Positions 11,741 through 24,160 of a stretch of 64,000 nucleotides of DNA are shown here, one piece after another. A program made the translations under genes and the position numbers. This stretch comes from Adenophora triphylla var. japonica. Lineage: Eukaryota > Streptophyta > Magnoliopsida > Asterales > Campanulaceae. Position 1 is the stretch's first letter; the number at the start of each line of letters is the position of its first letter. The notes beneath the pieces are model-generated. The model searched no databases and was not told the DNA's origin. It was given only the letters and a program-made list of their open reading frames with translations. Location of the stretch: the NCBI GenBank assembly GCA_022495995.1, contig JAFEMH010002452.1, forward strand, positions 124,001 through 188,000, given 5' to 3'.

Positions 11741-11864
11741 CTTTTCAAAAGTCACCTAATCAAACGTTTGTCATTCAAACCAAGATTAAGCTTGTCATTC
11801 AAGCCCCCATTTCAAAAGACACACACACACACACACACACACGATTTCGAGAAAGGTAGAAAGA

Positions 11865-11932
11865 CTCGTCATGCGAGGCATTTCGGGCGATCTCGTCATA
11901 CTCTACCCGAAACGTAACCTTACCTCCGAACC
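11865..11932 (+). promoter_or_regulatory. two-hairpin RNA element in 5' LTR of P
   Basis: Hairpin I CTCG-TCATG-CGAG (11865-11877), hairpin II TTTCGGG (11881-11887) with CCCGAAA (11906-11912), then GTAACCTTACCTCCGAACC (11914-11932). Confidence 0.65.
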
Positions 11933-12213
11933 TAACAATCTCTGGTACAAAAAAGCTTTTTACTCGTTTTTGCTACCAATAAAAATGATCCCCTTTTTCA
12001 AAAAGCCTTTTCCTAAGTTTTTGCTACCAATAAAAACGACACCTTTTCACAAAAGCCGTTTCTCAACGTTTGGGCTCAAAATACAAAAACCGCGTGGTGA
12101 CTCCTCATTTTGTTCCTTCCCATGAAGCGAGGTCTCAGACACCAACCCCTCCGCGAAAGACAACCGCCTTTTCCGCGCCCCCGCCCGCGCGCGAAAAGAT
12201 CGGGTAATTTCGC

Positions 12214-12231
12214 TGGCGACTCATTTGGGAA
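12214..12231 (+). other. primer-binding site of element P (diverged)
   Basis: TGGCGACTCATTTGGGAA. The first nine bases match the tRNA-Arg type PBS of A, B and C; the next part differs (ATT for CGC). It begins two bases after the LTR. Confidence 0.7.
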
Positions 12232-13523
12232 AAGATACTTTTTTCAAAATTGCCGATGTTTTCTAAAAAGCCTTCCGTGGGTCAAACTTTTGTTTACCCT
12301 TCCTCGTTTTCGTGTGTGTGTGTTCCTTTAAACCTCGAACGGTTTTTCAAAAGGCATTACATTGTCAATTTTCCAAAATCATACCATGTTTGTGCATCCC
12401 CATTCATGTTTGATTTTCATGTCTTTTTTTTGAACCGTGCATCATAAATTCTTTAAGACACATTCTCGAAAAATCTCTGTTTTACTCGGAAAAAGAATTT
12501 TAGTGACCGCACACTACGCGCACTTCGTCGCCTCGGAACACCGCACTTCACGTGCACTTGCCGCCTCGGTACACCGCACACTACAACCCCTAACCCGGGA
12601 TGGCCTTATCGGTTGCACTCAGATTGGTCCGCGTACACCTTTCGGGGGCGCACGGGGTCGTCCCAAACATCCCATCCTAGCCCGTGTAAGCCATGCACTC
12701 TTTGTGTCACACTTTGTCCAAGACCCCGGTTGGTTTTTGGCTTAGCTCGTGTCATAAAGCCTAAGTGTATGTTTTTCACGCCGGGCCCCGCTCCGAGTCA
12801 AGCTCGAGAGTTTTAGACCGAAGGTCGTTCCCGACCCGAATTCTTGAGCTTTTCAGCCTTGACTTTGACGAGGAGCTCTGCCGAAAAATATACCCGAAGG
12901 TTCAATGTGACGCCGTGTCACCAAACCTCGCCGTATGAACCGTGCCAGCCACAACTTGGCCAACGCTAAAAAGCTAAGGTCTCTCGCACAAGCGAGTCAG
13001 GAGAGGTCATGCCCAAATTTTGGCACGATCCCCGCCTTAACTTAAGGACGTTGACTTCGACCGTGGCCCGTACGTCACATACGTTGAAAGTTTGCGTGAT
13101 CAGCTAGCCTTAAGTTCACTTTTTCCTTTGTCGGTGGAACTCGCTTGCCTTATCAGACCTCGCTCGGGATAGTCCGTCCTGAGAAAGATGATCTACAATG
13201 GAAACGAGGGGCTTATAAGCGTAGTGACGAGATCCACTGATTAGAGCTCTAGGATTAGTTGCGAAAAAGAAGACACGCTCTTTTCCAACCAATTAGGACT
13301 CTGAGAAAATGCGCTTTAAGTAAACTTTAATCGGTAACTGCACATTGCACAAGCCCGAAAACCTTGAGCCAAATACCCTTTTCCGAAGCCTAAACCCTTC
13401 CTTTCGTTCCTCGCAAATGGCGAAAGTGGTTCGATTTCCGGCCGCCGCCTTGTCGGGATCACGGTAACGGCGGCGTCGAGACAGTTCTTCGGTTCCCTCG
13501 GTTCCCTCGGCAAAATTTCCGAC
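12232..13523 (+). other. 5' leader of element P
   Basis: Leader homologous to that of C (61419-62707). Shared blocks include ATAAGC near 13215, the CTTTTCCAACC block near 13282 and the pre-gag stretch. The splice-like CCCTGCAG of C is CCTCGCAA here, one of many differences at a CTG/CAG site. No gene recognised; frames at 12437-12816 are chance. Confidence 0.6.
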
Positions 13524-15150
13524 ATGTCTAGCTCACTGAGAAATCGTGACGGGAAGGACCCCGCCACCGGTAACAGATATGACATTGGAAGAAGCCATTC
13601 GGGCTTGTGAGGTTCACAAGAGGCGAAGAAGATCGGCAGAATTTCGTGGTACGACTTTCCGAATGAGCGAGGTATAGCAGGCTATCCCCAATCAGACCCG
13701 GTACTTTTGTCCCTGGTCGAGGATGACGATTCCCAAAACCAGCTCACCAAACCTTCAATCGAGTTCCTCCCCGCCAACTTACAGGATGCCTTCCGACCAA
13801 GGAAGCTGGCCTGCTAGGCTCCATGTTGCACCCTCTCGTGGCAACCCCATCCAATTTTGGTCACCCAGGTGCTACACCCATCACTCAATATCACCAAGCA
13901 CCGCTGACCATCTCAGGATGCCAATATCCCTCAATATCCTCCCGGGTTCGTCCCGTTGCCTATACACGAATCCCTAAACACCGGGACAAACCCCGATACA
14001 GCTTCGAAAAGGCTCCCGTATATGCTCATATACCAAGCGTTCCACCTCCAATCACTACCGCTCACGTGGTAGCACCCGCGCCGAGCCTCAAACCCACCAC
14101 CGGACCCAACCTTAGCCCGGATGGTCGAGCAAATGAAAGATCTGAAAGCCACCATGAGCAGCTCAAAGCAGAAACGCTCAAATCCACGTATCCGGGAATG
14201 GTCACGCCTCTCCCGCCAAGTTCGTAATGCGGAGATGGACCGATTCGATGGAACCGAATGTCCTCAAACGCACGTCGACACTTACGTTCTCGGCATGAGA
14301 GCAAAAGGAGCAACCCTCCGGCAAATGGCCGACCACTTCCAAAGCATACGCTCAAAAGTTCGGCGTTACGATGGTTTCGAGGGTCAAGCTCGCGGATCGC
14401 CACACCTGGGAACAGATCGTTAACATCTTCTGGAACGGCAGATCCAACTTAGAGTGGGAAACAAGTCGCGAGGACTTAATCACCACCGAGCGAAAGCGGA
14501 TGAAAGTGTGGGAATTCTACAAGAGATGGAGCTGGAAACTCTCCGAGATCTTGGAGCCACTCTCCAAAGACGAGCAGATGCGGATCTTCAAGTCACACTT
14601 AAGACCGTCCATCGGAGAACTCTCATCGCAGTCACAATTTCTTCCCGAGATCTCCGGGCCATGGTCAATGCCGGCTCACGGTTCGAGAAGGATCTCAAGG
14701 AAAAGTTGGCTCTTTGCCACGGCCATCTGAATACCGCTCAGCAGTGCATTCAATCCTGCAGGCCCCAGGTAAAGGGAAAGATACGTGCTGTCAACTACGT
14801 CCATCGGGGACAACGGTCGGGTAACGAAACCCGAGTCCGCAAAGCAACGGTTCTACTCGAAGCGGCTGTCGTACACTTCGACAAGTTGGACATGCCACCG
14901 AGCAAAGATCTTTGGAAGGGTTAATCAAGGAGGGTCTCCTTAAGCCCGTTGCCAATTACAAACCCAAAGTTCCCGTAGCCAATGCGGACAAGAGCAAATC
15001 TTTGCGCCTTCCGTAAGTATCACGGCCATGCCACTTGACAAGCTTTGTTTGGGGTTACGATACGAAATCCAGAACTTGATAGAAGAAGGCAAGTTAGAGC
15101 GCCCCAGTGGGTATTGTCTGATCGGGAATCCCTTTAGAACAATAACGGCG
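13524..15150 (+). pseudogene. gag: gag of element P, frameshifted
   Basis: Starts MSSSLRNRD at 13524, as C's gag at 61418. It aligns base by base with C but changes frame many times. Recognisable pieces are TLEEAIRACEVHK (near 13580), RFDGTECPQTHVDTYVLG (14240-14295, spread over the Retrotrans_gag region), KERKFYKRWSW-like FYKRWSWKLSEI (14515-14555), MVNAGSRFEKDLKEKL (14660-14710), and a zinc-like CAFRKYHGHAT (near 15005) followed by GLRYEIQNLIEEGKLERP (15050-15105). In C the corresponding frame is open for 311 codons, so the breaks here are specific to this copy and may be sequence errors. Confidence 0.8.
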
Positions 15151-16250
15151 TGAATTCCATTGAGTGGGTGCCCGAGAAGAGTGCCACGAGACCTGTTTCT
15201 CCGCCTCTCTCGGTTGGATCCTCCTCTAATGTCCACATCGGCTACGATGTTTGCGGCCACTCCACTTTGCACAGGTACGAGTCTCGGCTGTCAGGAGCAA
15301 TCCTCAGGAAAACAAAAAGAAGAAATCCTCTCAACGGCAGGCGAGAGAAAGATCTGGAAGGGAGATACCGGTGTAGGTACACTTGGAGAACCCTTACCGG
15401 TGAAACCCAGTCGAGACCACAGGACAGGAATACCTCGGATCTTGGTAATCTTGCGCGGTCAGAAGCCTAACCCTCAGCGGGATCGGCCAAGATTCAATTT
15501 GTCCGGCTTAGAGCTCGGACCGCAAAGGAAGATCAAGGTCGGCTTGGCAATCGCACTCGATCAATGTGCTAACCAAGGGCGGCCTTTGCGCACGGGCGGC
15601 CTCAACACACTCACGAGGTTCCACGAAGGCTTTACCTCGCAAGAGGAAGACGGGAAACGGATGGGCTGGATGACTCTCCTTCTACGGATAGAGACGAGAT
15701 CTACGACTCCCGCCTATATGGCGGCATGATCACGTTACGCGGCGAAGACTTACGAGAGACACCTCGGGGCACAACGAAGCTCATGTACATCACTCTCAAA
15801 CTCAACACCATATCACTCCCGGAGTATTGGTAGATAACGGGTCAGCCGTTAATGTCCTCCCTCTCGGCATGATGCGAGCTCTCCGCATCCATGAAAGCCA
15901 TGTGATGCCGTCTACTCGGACTATCGAGGCCTACGACAACTCGTCCCGTCCCATCACAGGGGACGGTGACTCTGGAACTACGGTTCGAAACCCCAAATGG
16001 TGCCGACAAAATTCCACGTGATGGACATTCCATCCGAATTCACGGCTCTCTTGGGACGCCCTTGGCTACACACCACATGAAAGCCATGCTTCCACTCTCC
16101 ATCGGTGCGTCAAGTTCATTAACCGGCGGGGAGATCTTGAAGTCATCGAGGATAGTTTCCTCATAGGAAACGAAGGCGAGAACCGGTAGCCGCGTGTCGC
16201 GCTCGAGCGCGGGGTTACCTCCTTCGAATCAACCAAGGGACTACCGGGCA
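15151..16250 (+). pseudogene. gag tail and first retropepsin (PR1) of element P
   Basis: After NGVNSIEWVP (near 15140-15175) comes a low-complexity linker, then the first aspartic-protease-like domain. The active-site loop is LVDNGSAVNVLPL (15825-15865; DNG in place of DTG/DSG), and the C-terminal half is MDIPSEFTALLGRPWLH with HMKAM.STLH (16020-16110). Frames change inside the domain (for example after ITGDGDSGT). Retropepsins mature the gag-pol polyprotein; DNG variants are common in plant Ty3 elements. Confidence 0.75.
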
Positions 16251-18990
16251 AATCTCATCGAATCCCTCGAGTCAGGAGATGCCAACTATGTAAACGTACT
16301 CGAGCGGGCGGACCACTGAAGCGGTCCGATACATCAAGTTCAAGCTGTCGTTTCCAACATTTGGAGCGGGTGGAAGGAAACGCTTGAACATCGCCATGAT
16401 GCGGGCACATAAACCCCCTGTCCCCGCTACGAGATTCATCAGCATTCTTCAAACTCATTCTCAGCCACCGCCGGGCGAGGAGATCTTTGTAATAAAGGTC
16501 GACAAGTATCGTCATACTCATCTCATTTGTATGACCGTCGTATGGAAAGGTCCTCTACGAGGGATTCCCCTCTAAGCCTTTCCTCTCGAAGCATGGGGTA
16601 CGAGATTTTCCTAGTTTGCTCCAACGCAGCCGGACGCCTTGTCACGTCCCTACACAGATTGAGTGATCGGATGACGATGAATCTGGACTCTCACGGAGTC
16701 GAGGACGCGCGGACCCGCAAGCGAACCTCTGCATTCACATGCTCGGTTTGAGGACGGAACTCCTTCCGATCGGGTCACCTACGACCAAGGTTCAATACCA
16801 TGGAAATTGTCAAGCTCAACGTCGATCTGAGCGGCTATCCAGATAATTGGAAGCACGTGATTCATGCAATGAGGAATCCCTACGATCAAGTGAAGGACGA
16901 TGACTTCGTCAATATCATCTATTCGAGATATCTGATGAAGCCAAGGATCCGGTCCTTGTTATCGGATTACTGCAACACCAAGTCACCCTCGATATTTGCT
17001 GCTCATAGTAAGCGAGGCCTTGGCAGCGAGCTGAGCTCATCCCTACTTCCAGTACCGGCCCAGTGGCAACCGGCCCGTGCCGTCGGTCAAGCTTATACCC
17101 TCAGCGCCGCGAGACGAGGGGCAACGAAGGAGACCAAGCTCCTCACCACCTTTCTGAGTCGAGATCGGCCTCGGGAACGCTTAGGCGGCCACCCGAAAAC
17201 ATGCGTGAAAGTTTTCCCCTTGAGCGAGTCGGCCTCAGGCACGAAATGACCACCTCGGCATCAACATGCTTGATTCGATTCTACTCCCGGTCGTCGCGGC
17301 CCGGATTCGAACATCACACGGTCATTGCTAGCTTTGATAGACTTGGCGATCGAGCGAGATCACGAGACCGTCAACATTGCGAATTCAATACCCCGTGGGT
17401 CAATCCAACGAGATATGGGCAAACTTCTTGGTGATCGAGATCAAGGAAGGCCGCATGGAATGTCCCGATCCGACTTCCTTCGTCAATGTAATCCAAGTGT
17501 TCCGCCATTCGGCGATTTGAATGTAATCACGGTTACGGACACTAGCCGGACGATGCGCACCTACGGAGGCTTTGCGTAGGTCTCGCAAGGAAAGCTCTCA
17601 TGGAGCTAGCCGCTCAAGAAAGTCGTCTTTGGGACGAAGACCAAGCTCGAAAGACCTACGGGGACCAAGCCCTTAAAGTGTCACGGGCGGCTTCGGACGA
17701 GAAAGCTAGAGGCCACTCTAGACCGGTTCGACCTCAAGAGTTTTGCTCATGGCAACTTCCACGACTACCGTCTGTTCTCATCCAACCCCTGCGCCGGGCG
17801 AGGTGGTCAGCGGTCCCAATGACCTAGGAGATGGAGCGACACGGCGAACAAATCCCGGCGCGTACCTTCCCGAGGAAAGCAAGTTCTCTGTGAAAGCGAC
17901 GATGAAGACGATGAAACCATTCTCTTCCAAGCCGGGCATGAAAGTCAACAAAACCGGACTCCCGAGGGTCTGGGAGGATGGGAACGGATCATTACCGCAC
18001 TCAAATTGAAAGGCCAACTCGGGGAGGAAGGTCTATTTAAAAACAAGAGGAGGATGGAAATTCGTCTCGAGCAACTACTCGGGAAATTCCACGATCTACG
18101 GCATTCGTTTACGAGACGATCAAGCTGGGGCGGACAACCGATCACATGGGCGAGATGTTCGGAAGTATACTACCTTCACCTTCCAGAAGCCATGCACCCG
18201 CCACTCGAGATAAAGCGAGAGGAAAACTCTCCCGATGGAGGTTTTGCCTAGGCGCACGCAGCCTTGATTCAAGAAGCCGCAGCTATTCTCACATGGGAAG
18301 AAACGCGAGGCATTAACTCTCGACGCGAGTTTCATTTGCAAGAAGGTTGATCTGGGCCCCGGAGTGGAGGAAAACTAGCAAACCACGAGTATCGCTTTGG
18401 ACCAACTCCGAGAATGCCACGAAGTATGCTCGGCAAGAAGGAAAGGAACGCGATATACCGTGAAGAGATCAAGGAGACCGTTCGCTTGGCGAGAACTCTC
18501 CAGCCTCCCGGAGGGTTAACGCACATTCGGTTCGAGGCAGCCCTGTTGTGCACGACATTCGAACAAGCTGCGTCAAGCGCTAGAGCTACCTCCCGCGAGA
18601 GGCACCTAAGCCATTATCACAGGGGCCAGAATCCGTCAAGGCCCGAAGCTCCCGGGAATTCATCCACAATCAATGAGTTGAGGGAAGACGCATGGCCCTA
18701 TGCTACGAGGAATCCTCCTCTCCCAACTATGGCTCGGCTTCGGAGCGGCTGTTCGAAGGGACCAAACTGTATCGAGTGATTCCTAACTCGATCGGGTCAA
18801 ATCCATGCATTACCACCTAAGGCCACCAAAAAGCCGACGGGCCGAGTGCAATCCGGCCGGCCCGAAGACGCAAATTCCTTGAAAGAGGACCCGATCCTCA
18901 CTCGGCTCAAGCGGACTCGGGCGAACATTTCCCTTTGGTCTACGCTTTCTCGCTTCCTGCTTATCCTCACAAGCTCAAGCTAGAGGAAAG
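16251..18990 (+). pseudogene. unrecognised coding region between the two protease domains, element P
   Basis: Conserved with C at 56093-58430 but without a family I recognise. Recoverable pieces include AHKPPVPATRFISILQ (16405-16455), DDDFVNIIYSRY (16900-16935), a coiled-coil-like segment around ALMELAAQESRLWDEDQA (17595-17655), and EEIKETVRLARTLQ (18460-18500). The similarity to C at codon level shows it was protein-coding. It belongs to gag-pol, not to a host gene. Confidence 0.55.
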
Positions 18991-19590
18991 CTGGCCCGTA
19001 CCATGGTCCCCGTGGGCGCATGACCCCGGATGAAGTCATTCGGATGATTGGCAACATCCACTATGGCAACATTATCACCTTCTGAGATTTGGACCTTCCA
19101 AAATTTGGGGCGATCACAAGCAGCCGCTCTACATCCATGATCCCAGTGGACGGCGTCGCCTTCCCCGCGTGTTGGTGGACGGAGGTTCGGAATGAATGTC
19201 TTGCCCGCCAAGATGATGGACACTGCTTGACATCAAGCCCACGAGATCTTAAGCCTTCGGTCCACCTTTGTCCGAGGCCTATGACTCTACTTCCCGTACG
19301 GTTCTCGGGGTTGCTACTCTCAACATACGGTTCGGCAACGGGTGATCCCCATGAATTCCAAGTGTTGGACATTCCAATCACTTTCACACTGGCCATCTGG
19401 GCGTCCACTGGCTGCATCAAATCAATGGCGTGGCATCCACCTTCACCGGTGCCTCAAGTTCATGCAAGGCAACGAGCTAACCACGATCTACGGCGACGGT
19501 GTCACCACTTGAGGGGACCGGCACCAGCGACATTCCGGTGTGGAAATCAAGCATAATGACGACATGCCATTAGCTGGATTCACTCTGGAG
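18991..19590 (+). pseudogene. second retropepsin (PR2) of element P
   Basis: A second aspartic-protease-like domain about 3.3 kb after PR1. Before the active site lies MTPDEVIRMIGNIHYGNIIT (19020-19078) and DLPKFG; the active-site loop is VDGGS.MNV (19173-19200; DGG), and FQVLDIPITFT with a LGRPWLH-like stretch follows (19355-19425). Frames change several times. Confidence 0.7.
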
Positions 19591-20989
19591 ACCTCAAGAT
19601 CCAAATATGCAACGTGGACCTTCCTGTCTCACGACCAGATTCCTCCCGCCATGAGGATGATGAAACTCATGAACTTCATCCCGGGGGAGGAGCTCGGCAA
19701 AAGGAGCTGCAAGGCTGACACCAAGTGTGAAGTCGAGGACCACACCACGGTCCGGGGGCTTGGCTACGTGCCAACACCGGGTGACATCAAGGAAGACAAA
19801 AGGCTCGCCGCACAGCGGCGGCCGCAAAGGGAACCTCACGGCACACCCAACCTCGGCCTTACGGCTTTGACCTCGCTCATTTACTTCACAGAGGAATCGA
19901 CGAGCGGGGGCGAGGGGACCGACAAGAGGAACCGGCGCGACGAGGGACCGATGCAAGGAGCCGTCGAAGCGAGGGGCCAGCAGCGGAGCAAGCAATGAGC
20001 CCAGGGGGCCGGCGGTGGAAGCGATGAAGATGAGAAAGAAGCGAGGATAGTCGGCACCAAGACTACGGGAAGAATGGAGCGGCTAGCACGGGACCTCAAG
20101 CGTTTGAGAGGACTCAAAGCTAATCAGATAAGGGAGGCGTTCCTCGACATCACGACTCTACTGGACCAAGCTGCCACCACGATCCGGCATGAGTACACAT
20201 TCAAGGGAATCCCGAGACTTGGAGGAGCAACTCAAGGTACTCTCCATGGGAAACAAGTTGTTCGGATCAGCCGCCGAGGCCACATTCGAGACAGTAAGTC
20301 CAAAGCGAAGGAACCGGGAATTCATAGAAGACGCTCTCGGTGGACCGGCTCTACGAGTCTGTTTGAAGAAGTCATGGAGTTGCCCAACTTGATCGGCCCA
20401 GGGCTCAGGCAACGGCATAATCGCCATGATAGGGACGGCGGGAGCCAAGCCTCTCGATCCCGCACCCTCATCAAGCATCCGGCAATGCCCTGAAGAATTG
20501 GGTAACTTTCACCGGACCGAGGGCAAGCCGGGCGGGGTGGAAGACAAGGCGGGCCCGCGCCCACATCTCCTAAACCCGGTCTCAAACCCTGCGAGTCGAG
20601 TCCTTGTCAAAGTCCGAGTCCTGCGAGTCATCCAACGGCCTTACGCGGAGGACTATAATGTTGTAGCCAATCATGTATTCCCGTTCTTGTTTAATGAAAA
20701 GTCGACCTTTCGGAGTATCCTCTCATTGCCACTTTAACAAGCGATAAGTTAACAAACAACTTAAAAGACGTTAATAATCCAATTGATAAAGAAGCGAGAC
20801 ACATTAAACGAACAATACATTAAAGAAGTTCTCGGCGTGTAGTTGACCAAGAGGACAACCGGGCCCAGCTGCCGAAGAGGTTATGACCAAAGTGAACACA
20901 GGGTCGGTCACGAGAGCCTAAAGAGACACAGTGGGCGGTTTCTTCGCCGATGCGAAAAGGAAGCCACGATAAGCCTCCTCGGGAGTATG
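19591..20989 (+). pseudogene. G-patch-like segment and linker before RT, element P
   Basis: MKLMNFIPG.ELGKR (19660-19705) is the counterpart of the G-patch-like MNFIPGLGLGKR in C; G-patch domains after retropepsin are known in plant Ty3 polyproteins and betaretroviruses. Then GLGYVPTPGDIKEDKRLAA (19755-19810) and a linker with MERLARDLKRLRGLKAN (20074-20124). Homologous to C 53807-55319. Confidence 0.65.
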
Positions 20990-21800
20990 TTGACGTGTTC
21001 GCTGGTCATACCAAGACATGCCGGGACTCGATCCCTCAATCGTGGAGCACGAGAATTCCCTGGATCCCGAATCAAGCACATCCAGCGAAGGCTGCGCAAG
21101 ATCAAGCGAGTGGTCCTTGCAAGTTAAAGAAGAAATTGAGAAAATGCTCAGAGTTGGTTTCATCGAGTGATTGAGTACCCGACTTGGCTCTCCAACATCG
21201 TGACGGTCACGAGGCCAACGGAAAGGTCGAATCTTTGCGTAGATTTCGGGATCTCAACAAGGCCGGCCCTAAAGATGATTTCCCCATTGCCTAACATCGA
21301 CATCTTTGAGTCGACACCACGGCAAATTTCGAAGTAAAGTCCTTCGTGGACGGAGTTCGCTGGATACAACCGGATCAAAATGTCCGAGGAGGATCAAGCC
21401 AAGGCGCCTTCACCACTCCATGGGGGACATCTTTGTTACACGGTCATGCCGTTCGGTCTAAGAAGCAGCGGGCTACTTACTGGCGAGTAGCGAGCCCTCT
21501 TCCATGACATGATACAAAGAAATCGAAGTATATGTCGACGACATGATCATCCACTCGAGGATCGAGACATGCGGCACATGACGGATCTGAGGAAGTTCTT
21601 CAACGAGACTCGAAAACACTCCATGAGGTTGAACCGGCAAAGTGCACCTTCGGCGTCAGCGCGGCAAGGTGCTTGGGGTACATGGTTACGAGAAAGAGGT
21701 ATCGAAGCCGATCCCGGAAAAATCAAGGCCATCATCGACATGAAGCCGCCTCGAACCACGGACAGTAAAGAGCTTCATGGGAAGACTTGATACATCGGTC
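20990..21800 (+). pseudogene. reverse transcriptase domain of element P, frameshifted
   Basis: Aligned to C's RT. Visible are EEIEKMLRVGF-type (21130-21160), EYPTWLSNIVTVT (21172-21210), the DLNKA.PKDDFPL region (21250-21295), GYNQIKMSEEDQAK-type (21362-21400), the catalytic YVDDMI (21530-21547) and KCTFGV/GYMV.ERGIEADP (21645-21720). More than ten frame changes compared with C. Confidence 0.85.
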
Positions 21801-22300
21801 GCTTTATCAACCGGTTGACATCTCTCTGCGAGCCCATGTTCAAAGCGATGAAAAAGAATGCTTGGAGCATCAAATGGGACTCAGTGCCAAACGGCTTTCG
21901 AGAAGATCAAGACCTACTTGGTTAATCCCCCAGTGCAGTGCCCGCCACATGAAAACAAGCCACTACTCCTGTATCGACAGTGACGAGACACGTCAATCGG
22001 AGCAATGCTTTGGCACAAGAACGAAAGATTCCAAGGTTGAGCATGCAATCTACTTCGTGGCCGAAAGCTTCAAGGAAGTGAACTCGGCTACTCGGCATCG
22101 AGAGAAAACTTGTACCGCCTTGGTATGGGTAGTCGGAAGCTGAAACACTACATGCGGTCGCATTCGGTACTCTGGTCTCCAAAGTGGACCCCGTCAGATA
22201 TCTCTTTGACAAGCCATCCTTGTCAATGCGGCTAGCCAAGTGGTCATTCTTCTGGTGAGTTCGACATCAAGTACATGGTCGGAAAATCAACAAAGGGCGA
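21801..22300 (+). pseudogene. RNase H domain (retroelement type) of element P
   Basis: Region after RT with DSKVEHAIYFV (22030-22062), TCTALVWVVG (22110-22140) and KWTPSDI (22190-22205), matching C 52497-52948. Degrades the RNA strand of the hybrid in the family. Confidence 0.7.
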
Positions 22301-22860
22301 GTAATGGCGAGATCGGCTTGCCGACTTCCCGGCAGTGAACCTAAGGGTCACGATCCGCAATTTCCGGATGATGGAATCTTTTCACTTGACGGCGCAAACC
22401 GCGCAGCTCTTCTTCGATGGGGCAGCCAACAAGAAGGGAATGGCATTGGAATGCTCCTTGTCGATCCCAGGACGAGCATACTCCCATGCCGTCAAGCGAA
22501 TTTTGAAGCAACCAACAATGCGACGAGAATACTGGCTTTGTGCGGCGGAGTTTGGAAGCCGCCCTCGGCGCAACATCTTAGAGATGGATGTATATGGAGA
22601 CTCGGCATTGATCATCAATCAAGTATCCAACAAATGGAAGACGGTAGATTCCGGCCTTCGAAGTACCACGCGTACATGGAGGAGCTCATTGCTCGGTTCG
22701 AGGACATCTCTTTTCACTATTTGCCAAGAGGCAGGAACCGCCGCGAAGCATACAGCAACCCTCGCCCTCTCTTGTCGAAATTCCCGAAGGAAAGCGGTAA
22801 AACCCCTCGGAATAGGCGAGACGGGAAACACCCGCCTATTCTTTGTGAGATCGAAAAAGA
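22301..22860 (+). pseudogene. second, archaeal-type RNase H of element P
   Basis: LFFDGAANKKG (22408-22440) starts a ribonuclease H fold of the type found in Tat elements in addition to the normal one. Further pieces: the EVYGDSAL-type catalytic stretch MDVYGDSALIINQVSNKWKT (22583-22640), YHAYMEELIA (22660-22690) and FHYLPR (22715-22732). The extra RNase H is a known hallmark of the Tat lineage. Confidence 0.8.
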
Positions 22861-24160
22861 AAAAGAAATGATCGACGAACCTGGTACAATCGGATTTACC
22901 GAGTACCTCCAAAGCGGAGAAGCTTCCTTCACAAGTGAAGATGGAAAATACAAAGAAGGGATCAAAGCCAAAAACATGATGGCATTAAAACGCACGGCAT
23001 CCCATTTCGTCATTACGGGGGGTATGTTGTACAAGAAGCGCCACCAAGGACCACTCCTTCGGTGTGTAAACAAAAGAAAAAGCCGGCGAGCTAATGAACG
23101 AAGTTCACAATGGAACTGCGGTCCGCACATGAACGCCCGAGCATTGACACGAGATCATTCTCCGTATGGGATACTATTGGATATCAATGGAAACAGAGGC
23201 GCATCCGGTTCGTCAGAAGGCTGCGACAAATGTCAGCGATTCTCCAACCTCAATCACATCCCTCCTCATGAACTCTATTGCATGACTACGCCATAGCCTT
23301 TCGCCACATGGGGAATCGGCGTCATCGGCAAGATCACTCCTCCGGGAGCAATGGTCACGAGTTCATTTTAGTCGCGATCGACTACTTCACCAAATGGGTA
23401 GAAGCCGAGATCGTACGAGTGCTTGAATTCTAAGAAGGTGGCCGAGTTCATCCGAGAGAACATCATGTGCCGATACGGAGTGCCCAACGAGATCATCTCC
23501 GACAATGGGACCCACTTTGAAGGAGATTGTGACCAACTGCGGCCGAATTCGAGTCACACGTCGCGGGTCTTCTCCTTACGAGGACCACAAACCAATGGTG
23601 CGGTAGAGGCGGCCCAGCAAAGACTCTCGCCATGATAATCGAAAGATGACCACCGAGAGGTCGGGAGGCGCGAAAAGCTACATCTAGCCCTGCAGGGATA
23701 CCGAACATCGGTCGAGAACCGCCACGGGAGACTCCGTTCGCACTTACCTACGGAATGGAAGCAATGTTACGTGGAATTAGAAATTCCATCCCTCAGGAGT
23801 TCCTCTTGGAAAATGGGATCAATGAAGTCGAATGGCTACGAGCCGTCACGACAAACTTGCTCTACTCGACGGCGCGCGATTGAAAGCCATGGAACACACT
23901 CGAGCCTACCGGAGCGAGAATGGCACGAGCATTCGACAAGAAAGTCAAGATCAGAGACATCGAGAAGGCGACTTGGTGCTAAAGGAAAAGCCTCCTACGC
24001 GGACCAATCCCCTCGGAAAGTGGGAGCCTGCACCTGGATAGGACCGTTCGTTGTACGAAAGAATCTTCTCCGGAGGAGCCATGAAGCTAGCGAGACTTGG
24101 ACGGAAACCCTTTCGTTAACCCCGTGAACGGAAGCAAGCTCCATGAGATACTTCGTTTGA
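22861..24160 (+). pseudogene. integrase of element P, frameshifted
   Basis: Zinc-binding part: GGMLYKKRHQGP (23010-23045), HMNARAL (23128-23148), CDKCQRFSNLNHIPPHELYC (23222-23280). Core: AIDYFTKWVEA (23374-23406), then CRYGVPNEIISDNGTHF (23468-23518) and NGAVEAA-type (23590-23610), giving the D,D,E set. C-terminal part: EGDLVLKEKPPT (23968-24003) and WIGPFVV (24034-24052). Stop near 24158. Joins the cDNA to host DNA. Confidence 0.85.

Larger units (their letters stand above)
10062..12212 (+). repeat. 5' LTR of element P
   Basis: Starts TGTAAGTACCC, ends GGGTAATTTC(G) next to the PBS. Contains AGTCC-type palindromes (damaged, near 10474 and 10555), TATA box CTATAAATA (10588-10596), two tandem arrays (about 11055-11225, 37-bp unit; about 11560-11740, 38-39-bp unit), a (CA)n run at 11819-11842, the two-hairpin element (11865-11932) and a PBS-like TGGTGACTC (12095-12103). 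Open frames inside it are not genes. Confidence 0.92.

Noticed and set aside
11819..11842. (CA)n microsatellite
   Set aside because: Simple repeat present in both LTRs of P and, as (GT)n, in C; nothing further to say.
11541..11917. Arg/Ser-rich repeat proteins in P's LTRs (also 32273-32644)
   Set aside because: Tandem repeats within an LTR; no coding conservation.
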